Source: a virus
Virus record (IMG/VR): IMGVR_UViG_3300035698_006348
Span: 1-64,000 of that record
Direction: 5' to 3' (one strand)
DNA: 64,000 nt
Shown in pieces: positions 1-8,405 of the stretch (its first letter is position 1; each line of letters starts with the position of its first letter). The translations under genes and the position numbers were made by a program. The notes under the pieces were generated by a model. It ran no database searches. It saw nothing but the letters and a program-made list of their open reading frames with translations, and was not told the DNA's origin.

Positions 1-386
1 ATGACGCTGTAGGTGGAATACTTGAATTTGAAGATGCTGCAAGAGTATCTGGTGCTGGTGGAGTTATTAAACAATTATTACTTATTGATGATGCTGGTCA
101 AGATGCCACACTTCAATTATGGTTATTCAACCAAACTTTTACAGCAATGGTAGATAATGCTGCTTGGGCACCATCTGTAGCAGACTTAGAAAACTTGATA
201 GCAATTGTCTATTCAACTGATGGTACTTGGAGTGCTGCCGGAACACCTTCAGCAAATATTATACCAATAGCCAATAGATATGATCTTGTTGGAACTAGTT
301 TATTTGGACAACTTGTCACGACTGGGATTCCAACTTACACAGGGACTGGTAATTTAACAGTTAAAATTGGAATTCTTCAGGATTGA
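1..386 (+). CDS. Partial phage virion-associated protein (5' end outside window)
   Basis: The frame that begins at base 3 is open from the window edge to the TGA at 384-386, so the gene starts upstream and the first Met visible (147) is internal. The visible part, about 127 residues, has a GG-x-L-x-F-x-x-AARVSG start, then an acidic L-x-L-W-L-F strand and a Thr/Gly-rich beta end. This pattern recurs in short beta-rich proteins of unknown fold next to phage tail genes. It lies 8 bp ahead of a LamG-type tail gene, so a virion role is likely, though I cannot name the protein. The call of structural protein is inference from family feel and context. Confidence 0.6.
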   Translation, partial: DAVGGILEFEDAARVSGAGGVIKQLLLIDDAGQDATLQLWLFNQTFTAMVDNAAWAPSVADLENLIAIVYSTDGTWSAAGTPSANIIPIANRYDLVGTSLFGQLVTTGIPTYTGTGNLTVKIGILQD

Positions 387-394
387 GGTGAAAA

Positions 395-1099
395 ATGAGT
401 TTACTTTTTGGTAGAAATAGGGCATTATTGGGGGCTAAAAAAATATATAAATTTAATTTTGATATAACTCTAGCAACCTTCACCGCCAAGATGGCAAAGC
501 GCACAGCCCCCGGCCCGTTTGACACTGCCCCTATAATTCAGGGCAACTTTGACGGGAGCGGTGTGCCTGATGTTGTGAGCTATCCGAGAGGGGCGCAGAT
601 TAGCGATAATTTTTATGCTAACTTTGACCCGTATCAGGGGAGTATAGTTGGATGGTGGACTCCTGAAAAAAGCAGAAATGCCACCCAAACAGATGACGAA
701 TATTTTGTTTCTATAAGTGGCGTTTTAACGTTTACCTATGAACATGACCAAGAAAGAATACGGTTTTCTATCGGCGGACAAACGATGTATGCTGATCATA
801 CTACCGTAGCGGGAACAACATATTGCATTAACGTTAGGTGGAATCAAAATAACGCATTAGATGGTACTAATTATGCGTGTATTACTATAAATGATACTCA
901 TACGTTTGGGATGTCTACACAACCAACTGCTGTGGCTCCTGGTGCAACAATTCATATTGGTTCTAATGGACTTATCCGACCTCTCAATGGGATAATGGAA
1001 GGCACAACGGCTTACCGCCGTGTCCTCTTCGACGGGCAGTGGGGAACAGATGTCGGAAATGGTGACGAATTAGCTCTAATATATGATGGTGGTGTATAA
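395..1099 (+). CDS. LamG/concanavalin-like tail or receptor-binding protein
   Basis: A 234-residue protein with a short basic N-terminal segment (about residues 1-25, probably the part that docks to the virion) followed by one LamG-like jelly-roll domain (about 45-230). The LamG pattern is seen in G-WW-x-P, the F-S-I-G-G strand, a central W-x-Q-N-N and the closing I-H-I-G-S strand. LamG domains bind carbohydrate or protein ligands and are common in phage tail fibres and collars. Bases 480-660 are much richer in G+C than the flanks, which suggests recent acquisition of this part. The stop overlaps the next start by one base. Exact receptor is unknown. Confidence 0.65.
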   Translation: MSLLFGRNRALLGAKKIYKFNFDITLATFTAKMAKRTAPGPFDTAPIIQGNFDGSGVPDVVSYPRGAQISDNFYANFDPYQGSIVGWWTPEKSRNATQTDDEYFVSISGVLTFTYEHDQERIRFSIGGQTMYADHTTVAGTTYCINVRWNQNNALDGTNYACITINDTHTFGMSTQPTAVAPGATIHIGSNGLIRPLNGIMEGTTAYRRVLFDGQWGTDVGNGDELALIYDGGV

Positions 1100-2031
1100 T
1101 GAAACTTATATGCCAATATTGTGGAAAAGAATATAAATCTCTCGGAAGAAATAAAAATCAGAAATATTGTTCACGAGAATGTTATGGTCTTGCATCTATT
1201 GTAGATATTCCAACAAGCGTTTGCCCAACATGTGGTAAAGAATTTGAGTGGAAGAGGGCACATAAACCACAGAAATATTGTTCTAGGAAGTGTTCATGCG
1301 AATCTCTAAAGGTTGATACTACTAGACTGTGCGAATACTGTGGAAAAGAATATGATCCACATTTTCAAACAAGCAAAAGAAAATATTGCTCTCATGAATG
1401 TGCAAACAGAGCTATGGATACTAGAATAACAACTAAATGCGAATCATGTGATAAGGAGTTTTTAGTCAGACCTCATGATTATGCTAATGGATTAGGTAGA
1501 TATTGTAGTAACGAGTGTAGACATCAGGCTAAGAGAAATAAAATTAAACGGACTTGTGTAACTTGTGGTAAGGAATTTTATACAATTCAAAGTGAAATAA
1601 ATCGTAAAGGTGGAAAGTATTGTAGTAGAAATTGCTTTTTCCTCAGTGATTCTTTTACTGGACATGGAAGAGGTCGTGGTGGAAAACGAGCCGATTTAAA
1701 TAATATATATTTTCGCTCCTCATGGGAAGCGAATTATGGGAGATATTTAAATAAACTAATTGGAACATATATTATAAAAGGATGGGAATTTGAGCCTGAT
1801 GTTTTTGAATTAGATGGTGGAAATTATTTACCTGACTTCAAGATAACGAATATGAAAAATGAAATTAGTTACCATGAGGTTAAGGGTTATATGACAAAGA
1901 AAGCACAAAATAAAATGGATGTTATGAAAAATACCTACCCAGATATTAAAGTAGTGCTAATAAATAATCTTGTATATAAAAGAATAGAGAAAACTTATGC
2001 AAGTTCAATTCCAAATTGGGAGGTGAGATAA
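1099..2031 (+). CDS. Tandem zinc-ribbon PD-(D/E)XK endonuclease, probable free-standing homing endonuclease
   Basis: A 310-residue protein in two halves. Residues 1-185 hold five C-x2-C...C-x3-C modules of about 35 residues each (YCGKEY/KYCSRECY type), a likely DNA-binding array. Residues 195-290 carry a nuclease signature: S-S-W-E-A-N-Y helix with the first acidic residue, W-E-F-E-P-D, Y-L-P-D-F (catalytic Asp) and Y-H-E-V-K-G (E-x-K). This E..PD..ExK order fits Vsr/PD-(D/E)XK homing enzymes found scattered in phages. Its AT-rich composition contrasts with the G+C-rich tail genes on both sides, and it splits the tail module with 1-base overlaps, all typical of a mobile endonuclease. It has no role in virion assembly that I can see. 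Confidence 0.8.
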   Translation: MKLICQYCGKEYKSLGRNKNQKYCSRECYGLASIVDIPTSVCPTCGKEFEWKRAHKPQKYCSRKCSCESLKVDTTRLCEYCGKEYDPHFQTSKRKYCSHECANRAMDTRITTKCESCDKEFLVRPHDYANGLGRYCSNECRHQAKRNKIKRTCVTCGKEFYTIQSEINRKGGKYCSRNCFFLSDSFTGHGRGRGGKRADLNNIYFRSSWEANYGRYLNKLIGTYIIKGWEFEPDVFELDGGNYLPDFKITNMKNEISYHEVKGYMTKKAQNKMDVMKNTYPDIKVVLINNLVYKRIEKTYASSIPNWEVR

Positions 2032-4859
2032 TGGCTAGAAAACCAGAAGAAATCACCGGTGGGCAAGACATTGTTTTCGCATTTCCTACCTCTGGCGTTG
2101 CTGGTGAACTTGTTACAGGCGATGGTGAGGCGCATAGTTTCCCTAATGCTAGTAATGAGCTGAACGTTGGCAACCTTGATGATAATCTCGGCCCGAATCA
2201 GGACAGCATTGTGGCGTTCAATGGGACGACTACGAGTATCAATGCAGGCAGTGAAGCGAGTATTGATGACCTAGCTGATGCTGCGTTTACGGCTGAGGTT
2301 TGGGTGAGGGCTGATAGTATAGGGGAAGGGGCAGCCAGGATTTTAGACAAAGGTAATGTATCTAGTGTTGGGTGGGTTTTATTATTACATCCAAGTTACG
2401 GGGTAGAAGCATTGGTTTATTGTGACACAACGTCTGCTGATACTCGGTTAGCTTCTGAGGTTTATGGGGGTATATTAGAAGATGGCAAATGCCATCACGT
2501 TACAATGTTCTTTGACGATGCTGGCGATAGAAAGGTTTATATTTCCATTGATGGAGTTTGGGCAACTTATGCAAGTCAAACGGCTGGTGTTGGTGCAATA
2601 CTTTCAGACGTATCTGAAAATTTAGTTATTGGCTCAAAAAGCGATGGATCAGATACCTTTGACGGCGCAATGTCCTTCGCTCGTATCTCAGACAACGACA
2701 GATATTCGCATGGCACAGACTTTGTACCACCTCACAATTTACCCGCTAACGATGGTAATACGGTTCGCCTATTTGCGATGAACGAAGGAACAGGCACAAC
2801 GATTACCGACACTTCCACCAACGCTCAAAACGCAACCCTTAGCAACGGCACATGGGAATCGAAGTGGGCTGACGAAGGCACGCCAATCATCCCAACATCG
2901 CTGGCTTTCAACGGGGAAGATACCAGCGTGAATTGTGGCAAAGAAGCGGGACTGAACGATTTGGCTGATGCTGCGTTTACATTTGAAACGTGGCTTAGAC
3001 CAAGTGGAGAAAGCGGGTTTAAGCGAATTGCTGATAAAGGTGATGGTTGGAATATATTGTATAGTCTTGACGCTAACACAATACAAGTAAGTGTTTTTTG
3101 TGCCACGACAAACGCATTATCAATAATAATAAATAACCTTAAAACAGATAACGAACATCATCACATCGCCGTGTTTTTTGATGATGCTGGTGATAGAAAA
3201 ATATATATTTCCGTTGATGGTGTTTGGGCAGCTACTTACAGCACACAAACTGCTGGGGTAGATGCGATTGTTACTGATGCAAGCGATAATCTGTATATTG
3301 GAAATCGCTCTGCTGGGGATAGAACCTTTGACGGTGCAATGTCAATGGCTCGCATCTCAGACAACGACCGTTATTCACATGGCGGAGCAGACTTCACCCC
3401 CCCACCACGAACCTCAACCGTTGCCACCGATGGCAATACGCTTCTACTGCTCAACATGGACGAAGGCACAGGAACAACCCTCGACAACGCAGAAGGAACC
3501 GCCGCTCGTGATGGCACAATCTCGAATGGAACATGGAACACGGTAGCGGATATGGCTACCGATGCTCCAGGAAGTAGGATTTATAATTGGGGCTACGTGT
3601 TAGGCTCAGATGCCGCCAATGAAGGGCTGTACGAGGACATCACGGTTACCGCTGGCGATGACTACTCCATTCGGGCAGTTGTTGGGAGCGATGGGCTTGT
3701 ATCACAGCCTAAAGTTATCCTCTACGATCAGGACAACACAGCTGAGATTGGCTCGATTACGGGCGTTGCAGCTGAAGCATTTGGGACGACTCAATACGAG
3801 TTTACAGGCGAAGTCCCCGCCGGTTGTACGACTATGCGGGTCAAGGTTGTAAACGCCGCTGCTAGTGGTGAGGTTTATTTCCATCAGGTTATGGTATTGC
3901 CAAATAGCGTTGTCAACGGTGGCATGGAAGGCACATACGATGACGAGAGCGCTGGCGGTGGTGGGACTGTCAATGTTGCGCCAGGGTGGAATGCTTTTGA
4001 CATCCTTACAGACGGAACAGACACACTTGATGAAAGCGCAACCGCCCACAGCGGAAGCAAATCACAACAAATAAATGTATCTGCGACAGGCAAAGGAATA
4101 AGAAGTGCTACGAGTTTATTGGCCTCTGATAAATGGTATCTTCTAGAACTCAATTTATACGGAACGTCTGGTTCTGTTCAAATTTCGGATGCCGCTCTAG
4201 CTTATTTTAATGCAACTGTCACTCCTCCAGTGGGTGTATGGACAAAATATAGTTATATTTTATTTTCCACAGCAAACAGAGAGCTTCTTATTCGCTCATC
4301 CGGTGGAGCCGCAAATTTCCTTGTCGATGACATATCAGTCACCCCCCTTTCAGACGTTGAGATCACAGCAGTAGCCGCCTCAGAAGCCAACAGCACGGAA
4401 GGCACGGGGCTTCGGGTCGATGGACGTGACACCCTCACCCAGCCGATTCCTGCGGGCAGTTTGGGGGCAACGAGTGGGAAGATTAGGTTCCCGTATACGC
4501 CTCGACATGATACGGCTGACACAAGAGATTTTAATTCCGATGCGTATGTAGCAAATATTTATAAAGATGCAAATAATTATATTTCTACGTATTGGCTTAC
4601 ACTTGGGAAATTGAGATTGCTTATAAATGTTGACGGAGTATCAACAAACACTTCTTTGACAGCCAACACAGTTGCTGGAACAGAATATTCAGTAGAAATT
4701 CAGTATTCATCTAGCCAAATTACACTGTCGGTTGATGGTGATATAAAATTGACCGTTACCCCTGCTGCTGGAATTGATTTTGGTGCGAATATTCCAGATA
4801 CAATTTATGCAGGTTCAAACAACAGTGGAACAAGTCAATCAGATGCAGTGTTCGGATAG
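2031..4859 (+). CDS. Large multi-domain LamG tail fibre / receptor-binding protein
   Basis: The ATG at 2031 is chosen because GGAGGTG lies 8 bp upstream and the start overlaps the previous stop; an in-frame TTG at 2016 has no site. The 942-residue product has two LamG domains (about residues 60-250 and 290-480) that are near copies of each other, with FFDDAGDRK, W-A-T-Y and R-I-S-D-N-D-R-Y-S-H-G repeated. Then come two beta-sandwich segments resembling carbohydrate-binding modules (about 535-625 and 640-775, the second with a V-V-N-G-G-M-E-G start) and a third LamG-like domain (about 800-942). It probably binds surface glycan. G+C-rich and AT-rich blocks alternate at the domain scale, which points to module shuffling. 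Confidence 0.75.
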   Translation: MARKPEEITGGQDIVFAFPTSGVAGELVTGDGEAHSFPNASNELNVGNLDDNLGPNQDSIVAFNGTTTSINAGSEASIDDLADAAFTAEVWVRADSIGEGAARILDKGNVSSVGWVLLLHPSYGVEALVYCDTTSADTRLASEVYGGILEDGKCHHVTMFFDDAGDRKVYISIDGVWATYASQTAGVGAILSDVSENLVIGSKSDGSDTFDGAMSFARISDNDRYSHGTDFVPPHNLPANDGNTVRLFAMNEGTGTTITDTSTNAQNATLSNGTWESKWADEGTPIIPTSLAFNGEDTSVNCGKEAGLNDLADAAFTFETWLRPSGESGFKRIADKGDGWNILYSLDANTIQVSVFCATTNALSIIINNLKTDNEHHHIAVFFDDAGDRKIYISVDGVWAATYSTQTAGVDAIVTDASDNLYIGNRSAGDRTFDGAMSMARISDNDRYSHGGADFTPPPRTSTVATDGNTLLLLNMDEGTGTTLDNAEGTAARDGTISNGTWNTVADMATDAPGSRIYNWGYVLGSDAANEGLYEDITVTAGDDYSIRAVVGSDGLVSQPKVILYDQDNTAEIGSITGVAAEAFGTTQYEFTGEVPAGCTTMRVKVVNAAASGEVYFHQVMVLPNSVVNGGMEGTYDDESAGGGGTVNVAPGWNAFDILTDGTDTLDESATAHSGSKSQQINVSATGKGIRSATSLLASDKWYLLELNLYGTSGSVQISDAALAYFNATVTPPVGVWTKYSYILFSTANRELLIRSSGGAANFLVDDISVTPLSDVEITAVAASEANSTEGTGLRVDGRDTLTQPIPAGSLGATSGKIRFPYTPRHDTADTRDFNSDAYVANIYKDANNYISTYWLTLGKLRLLINVDGVSTNTSLTANTVAGTEYSVEIQYSSSQITLSVDGDIKLTVTPAAGIDFGANIPDTIYAGSNNSGTSQSDAVFG

Positions 4860-4870
4860 GAGATAATTAC

Positions 4871-5149
4871 ATGGCGAAATTTAAAGTACAAAGCATAGAA
4901 GAACAATCGAACGGGAAAGTAAACTGTGACACCTTCGTGCTGAACGAGGAAGATGCGGTTATCGGGCATTTCACAGTTGTGTTGGATGCCGCCGAAGTCA
5001 ACGCCGCGAGTGGAACATTGGCACAAAGAGTGGCGGTTTATAAGGCTCTGTTCTTTGCTGACGAACGGATTGCCAGAACCACCGAGAGCGAATCGGCAGT
5101 GGTGAAGATGCAGGCTGACATTAACTTTCCTGTGACGGTAGAAATTTAA
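4871..5149 (+). CDS. Small protein downstream of tail fibre, unknown function
   Basis: 92 residues, well expressed by its ribosome site (AGGAGATAATTAC before ATG) and 11 bp after the tail fibre gene. It is a mixed alpha/beta, acidic protein with no Cys, no signal peptide and no membrane segment. Base composition matches the G+C-richer tail fibre blocks and not the AT-rich lysis genes that follow, so it probably moved in together with the fibre. It could be a fibre chaperone or a small virion component. I do not recognise the family. Confidence 0.6.
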   Translation: MAKFKVQSIEEQSNGKVNCDTFVLNEEDAVIGHFTVVLDAAEVNAASGTLAQRVAVYKALFFADERIARTTESESAVVKMQADINFPVTVEI

Positions 5150-5236
5150 TATTATGGAGACTGTTAGATTTTCATAGGACTTTTGGAAGCGTAGAAAATC
5201 ATTTTATTCATAAAAAATAGGCTAAGGAGTATAACA

Positions 5237-6037
5237 ATGAATGCAAAAGGCATTTGGGTAAATAAAGAATACGAACTAACAGAAGAGGACTTAAAAAGTG
5301 CCGATTTTGCTATATGCAAATATGGTAGTTTTTTACACAAAAATGTACAAAAATGCTATGATAATGGTGTACCATTCATTTTATTCTATGAAAATGATCC
5401 AGAAACAATGGTCGAAATGGGGCTCAATCCAAACAGTTGGGGAGACGACCACAACAAATGTTTACTAGATATTGTAAATGGAGTACAGTCAGGTGGTGTG
5501 AATATAGCAGTAAATGGAATTATGGTTGATAGTTCTAAAGTTTATATGGATACAGGTGGTACAATTACTGCTCAATGGATTGTTCAAACGGGTAGACATC
5601 TGTTATCTAGAATTAGAAAACTCACTGGACTAAAAACTTTTCTATACATGAATCAAAATCCAATAGTAGCACACAGTGGCTCAATGGAATCTAGAGAAGC
5701 ATTGTTCGCTTACATAAATGAAAATGATGGAGTGTCTACTGCGACCTTTGTTGGGGGTCTAAATGAAGATGGCTATCCAAAAGATAGTGACTCACCATCC
5801 TTACCTTACGATGGTGGTAACGGTTGGAGATTCTGGTTATACAATGTAAATTCTAATGGAGTACTAGATGTGGTTTATTACAAACCAAAAGAGTTTCTAT
5901 ATGAAGTACTTTCATATAATCAAGTTCAAAGTGAAAAACCATTAGAAGAAGTACCACCACAAGGAAATTTAGATTTTATATCAAGACTTACGAAAGTTAT
6001 AGACATAGCAGCAGAAGAATGGCTAAAGTATAAATGA
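5237..6037 (+). CDS. GH25-like TIM-barrel protein, candidate endolysin
   Basis: 266 residues. The first 220 look like a degenerate GH25 (Cpl-1-type muramidase) barrel: K-G-I-W-V opening strand, F-A-I-C-K-Y-G followed by H-K-N-V-Q-K-C-Y-D-N-G-V-P-F (the helix and strand after beta 2), then G-I-M-V-D near residue 97, where GH25 enzymes place a catalytic Asp, and a late W-R-F-W-L-Y-N strand. The usual D-x-E pair is not clear, so activity is uncertain. Residues 225-266 form a charged linker and amphipathic helix. The gene sits after the tail genes and before two membrane proteins with a 4 bp ATGA overlap, the usual place for an endolysin. It could instead be a non-catalytic barrel. Confidence 0.5.
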   Translation: MNAKGIWVNKEYELTEEDLKSADFAICKYGSFLHKNVQKCYDNGVPFILFYENDPETMVEMGLNPNSWGDDHNKCLLDIVNGVQSGGVNIAVNGIMVDSSKVYMDTGGTITAQWIVQTGRHLLSRIRKLTGLKTFLYMNQNPIVAHSGSMESREALFAYINENDGVSTATFVGGLNEDGYPKDSDSPSLPYDGGNGWRFWLYNVNSNGVLDVVYYKPKEFLYEVLSYNQVQSEKPLEEVPPQGNLDFISRLTKVIDIAAEEWLKYK

Positions 6038-6642
6038 ATATAATTCTAGCCATCATAACCATAATATTATCAGGTATACTAGTCTATAAGGCATACGCAG
6101 TAAGGGACGTATCAATAATTGGTTCTGCTATTCCAAGATTATTACTGGGAGGATTTCTCTTATTCCCAGATTTAACTTCAAACACTAATCTAAATTTAAC
6201 ATTATTTATAATTATAATATTCGCTTCTGATTTAATAGTAAACACTCTAAGATGGGTATCTAAAAAAGGATTGACTTATGGATATCACAGAGCAGCAATA
6301 AAAACACTATTAGCAATAGAATCTCGTTATAAAGCAATTATAGAAAACACCATAGTAGGTATATATGTAATAGACTGTAAAGGTAACTTTCTATATATAA
6401 ATGATAGGGCTTTAGAATTATTTGGAATATCTGAAACTGAGTCCAACCATCTAACTATATTTTCTGTATTGAAAAATGGCAGTACTCTATTATCTCTAGT
6501 AGAAAAATGCGTAGCTGGAAAATTAGATGAAATAGTTTTATACACAGAAGCAATACTAGTAAATAAAAATATAATCGTAGTAGGCAAAACTTCTATAAAT
6601 GGCTCAACAACAATAACAGGTATTGTAATAGAGGGAGAATAA
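6034..6642 (+). CDS. Membrane-anchored PAS-domain protein in lysis cassette (holin-like position)
   Basis: 202 residues. Residues 1-72 contain three hydrophobic segments (about 2-22, 30-46 and 52-70), as in small holins. After a basic linker, residues 88-200 match a PAS sensor domain: E-S-R-Y-K-A-I-I-E-N, G-I-Y-V-I-D-x-x-G-N-F-L-Y-I-N, A-L-E-L-F-G-I, and a closing G-x-V-I-E-G-E strand. PAS domains sense redox state, oxygen, light or small ligands. No kinase, HD or GGDEF output domain follows, so the membrane part itself may be the output. It overlaps the candidate endolysin by 4 bp and is followed 3 bp later by another small membrane protein. Function in lysis timing is inference; the PAS match is clear. 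Confidence 0.75.
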   Translation: MNIILAIITIILSGILVYKAYAVRDVSIIGSAIPRLLLGGFLLFPDLTSNTNLNLTLFIIIIFASDLIVNTLRWVSKKGLTYGYHRAAIKTLLAIESRYKAIIENTIVGIYVIDCKGNFLYINDRALELFGISETESNHLTIFSVLKNGSTLLSLVEKCVAGKLDEIVLYTEAILVNKNIIVVGKTSINGSTTITGIVIEGE

Positions 6643-6645
6643 AAT

Positions 6646-6909
6646 ATGGAGTGGAATGAGATAGTAGCCCTAGTATCAATATCTGTAACAGTCTTATTAG
6701 GGTTACTACAACTAAGAAAAATAAGATCACAAGCAGATCATGAACAAGCTTCAGCTACCAAAGAATTAGTAGAAGCAGCAAACATACTTCTAATACCATA
6801 CCAAAAAGAAACAGAAAGATTAAGATTAAGAATAATAGTATTAGAAGACATCATAGCAGACTTAGAAGAGGTGATACAATCTCTAAAAGTGACAGTAGAC
6901 TCCCTATAG
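6646..6909 (+). CDS. Small single-span membrane coiled-coil protein, holin-like
   Basis: 87 residues: one membrane segment (about residues 6-22), then a basic stop-transfer R-K-I-R and a long amphipathic coiled coil (about 28-87) rich in Leu, Ile, Glu and Lys. The architecture suits a membrane-docked helper of lysis, for example an antiholin-type or adaptor protein, or a Gram-positive counterpart of a bacteriocin-like holin (XhlA-type: coiled coil plus one span). The usual XhlA order has the span at the C terminus, so this is reversed. It ends the lysis cassette about 60 bp before a terminator. Confidence 0.55.
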   Translation: MEWNEIVALVSISVTVLLGLLQLRKIRSQADHEQASATKELVEAANILLIPYQKETERLRLRIIVLEDIIADLEEVIQSLKVTVDSL

Positions 6910-6972
6910 GATAGGAATAGAGAGCTAAAACGAAAAGAATAAGGAAAGCTAATTATTAAATTAGCTGTATAT

Positions 6973-7009
6973 CCCTAAAGGGCATTAATAGGCTCTTTAG
7001 GGGTTTTTT
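6973..7009 (+). terminator. Rho-independent terminator after lysis cassette
   Basis: An 11 bp stem (6973-6983 with 6992-7002, one G-T pair) with an 8 nt loop, followed by G and six T residues at 7004-7009. It ends the rightward structural and lysis transcript. Confidence 0.9.
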
Positions 7010-7476
7010 GTTTTTAGGTATATAACGAGACCTATTTCCATTCAAAGTCTCCAATTGGTCTTCCTACGAGGTCCATTTTCCTCCGATAAGGGTTCCAAGA
7101 AAATATTTTTAGAATCTGGAGAGAAAACGCAGAACCCAGTGGTTAAGAGTAACTATTCCTATAAGAAGGGGGGGGGAGTAACTTTCTCCAGCTATGGAGT
7201 AAGAATCGATAAGTCCAGGAGTCTTTCGATAAGCGATTTGGAAAAATAGGTTAGGAGTCTTTGGAAACCGATAAGCATTGATAAAACTACTTGAGGAGTC
7301 TTTGGGGTACAGTCCGTCTGCGACAGAGCTGTAATGCGACAATTTTTATCTGAATAGGGGGGGTACAATATTAGAGTTTCCTCATAATAGGAAATTGCTC
7401 CCCCCAAAACGCTGATTATATGAGATAATAGAGTTATCTCAGAGCTTCTTTTGAGTGTAGAAAAAGGAATTTATAA
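7010..7476. other. Gene-free, repeat-rich region (possible origin, packaging or control region)
   Basis: About 467 bp with no supportable gene. It holds three AGGAGTCTTT direct repeats (7217, 7253, 7294), four CGATAAG copies (7084, 7207, 7227, 7269), a run of nine G (7168-7176), and a nested hairpin in which seven G (7357-7363) can face six C (7400-7405) around a TTTCCT/AGGAAA stem (7377-7382 with 7389-7394). A further perfect 7 bp hairpin lies at 7422-7440. G and C homopolymers are very unusual in this AT-rich genome. Repeats clustered upstream of gene 7477 suggest protein binding sites, an origin or a packaging site. No convincing promoter was seen. Confidence 0.5.
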
Positions 7477-8121
7477 ATGACTAAGCAGACCAAAGTTATA
7501 TCTCAAGAAGTTGAAAAACAGGAAGTAGTAAACACTTTTTTAAATGCTAAGGCTACTCATTCCGGAACACGAGTAGAATTATTAGCAGAAATTATTAAAG
7601 ACGCGGGCAAGGTAAATAAGTTAATGATTTTACAATCCCTCGCTTATATCGCGGGTGTTACAAAGAATAAGGAAGGAAAAGAAGAAAAAACTTTTGATAG
7701 GTTACGTGATTACAAAGCTATTGCAAATGTCTCAGATGCTACGATTAAGAGCATATCCTATTCTCTTTATGAGACAGTAGGGAATAAAACCCAAAGTGTT
7801 TCAACAGGACAATTTACTAAGCGTCTATTAAAACAATTCGTTGATAATAATATCTCGCAGTCCTGCTTCTTTGTAGGACAATTCAAATCCTCAAGTAAAT
7901 TCTACAAAGTATTTATCAGTGTACAAGATATACTTGATAAACTAGCGGCGACTGAATTAATACTTGAAACAAAAGATACTTTTGAACGTGAACACCCGCG
8001 CATTATTGCACAGGCATTAGAGACAACGAGTACTACTTCCTCTGCTTTACGTGATGTTCCTGATCTATTAGGAAATATTGTTAGTAGTGAACCTAAAGAG
8101 GAAACACTTCCTTCAATGTAG
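7477..8121 (+). CDS. Unknown 214-residue protein, possible DNA-binding regulator
   Basis: 214 residues, hydrophilic, with a helical N-terminal two thirds and a low-complexity Ser/Thr/Glu tail (about 180-214). Residues 30-105 hold helices with a spacing compatible with a helix-turn-helix (A-I-A-N-V-S-D-A-T-I-K-S-I-S near 83-96), but I cannot assign a family. It stands alone between a repeat-rich leader and its own terminator, as expected for a separately controlled regulator or an initiator that binds the upstream repeats. G+C content is a little higher than in the genes to the right. Confidence 0.6.
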   Translation: MTKQTKVISQEVEKQEVVNTFLNAKATHSGTRVELLAEIIKDAGKVNKLMILQSLAYIAGVTKNKEGKEEKTFDRLRDYKAIANVSDATIKSISYSLYETVGNKTQSVSTGQFTKRLLKQFVDNNISQSCFFVGQFKSSSKFYKVFISVQDILDKLAATELILETKDTFEREHPRIIAQALETTSTTSSALRDVPDLLGNIVSSEPKEETLPSM

Positions 8122-8142
8122 ATTGTAAGTAAATAGAATAAT

Positions 8143-8169
8143 ATCCCTTACATAATGTAAGGGATTTTT
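8143..8169 (+). terminator. Rho-independent terminator after gene 7477-8121
   Basis: A perfect 9 bp stem (ATCCCTTAC with GTAAGGGAT), 5 nt loop, followed by a T run. It isolates the upstream gene as a one-gene transcript. Confidence 0.9.
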
Positions 8170-8257
8170 GTATTTAACAAATAGGTAAACAAACCCAGGA
8201 GCATATAGATTATAGAACAACAATTCTAAGAATGAGCAGACTGTTTATTATAACCAC

Positions 8258-8359
8258 TGTTCACCTTACGACTATGGAATTGAGGGATGTTTGTTCAATT
8301 ATTCGTACTGTACAACTAATCGAAAGTTAAGTGGAATTGTTCACTTACCTGTTCACTTA
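8258..8359 (+). repeat. Four TGTTCA direct repeats upstream of small-gene operon
   Basis: TGTTCACCTTA at 8258, TGTTCAATTA at 8292 and two exact TGTTCACTTA copies at 8338 and 8350 (12 bp apart). They fill the 235 bp gap before the first gene of the next operon. Likely operator or activator half-sites on the same face of the helix; the bound protein is unknown. A weak promoter could run from TTGTTC (8337) to TAGTAT (18 bp spacer), which would place the sites over it. Confidence 0.45.
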
Positions 8360-8405
8360 GTAGTATAGCTGAGTAACTGAGCCACCTATATAAAGGGATA
8401 CTATA

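Noticed and set aside
2769-4522. Several leftward and rightward ORFs of 69-115 residues inside the large tail fibre gene
   Set aside because: They are frame shadows caused by the G+C-rich, repeated LamG and CBM-like coding sequence; none has a ribosome site or motif.
7055-7249. 64-residue ORF in the repeat-rich region
   Set aside because: It starts at TTG without a ribosome site, runs through the G9 tract and repeats, and has biased low-complexity content. The repeats explain the open frame better.
7109-7407. Leftward ORFs of 71-77 residues in the same region
   Set aside because: No ribosome site, overlap with one another and with repeats and hairpins; no protein-like pattern.
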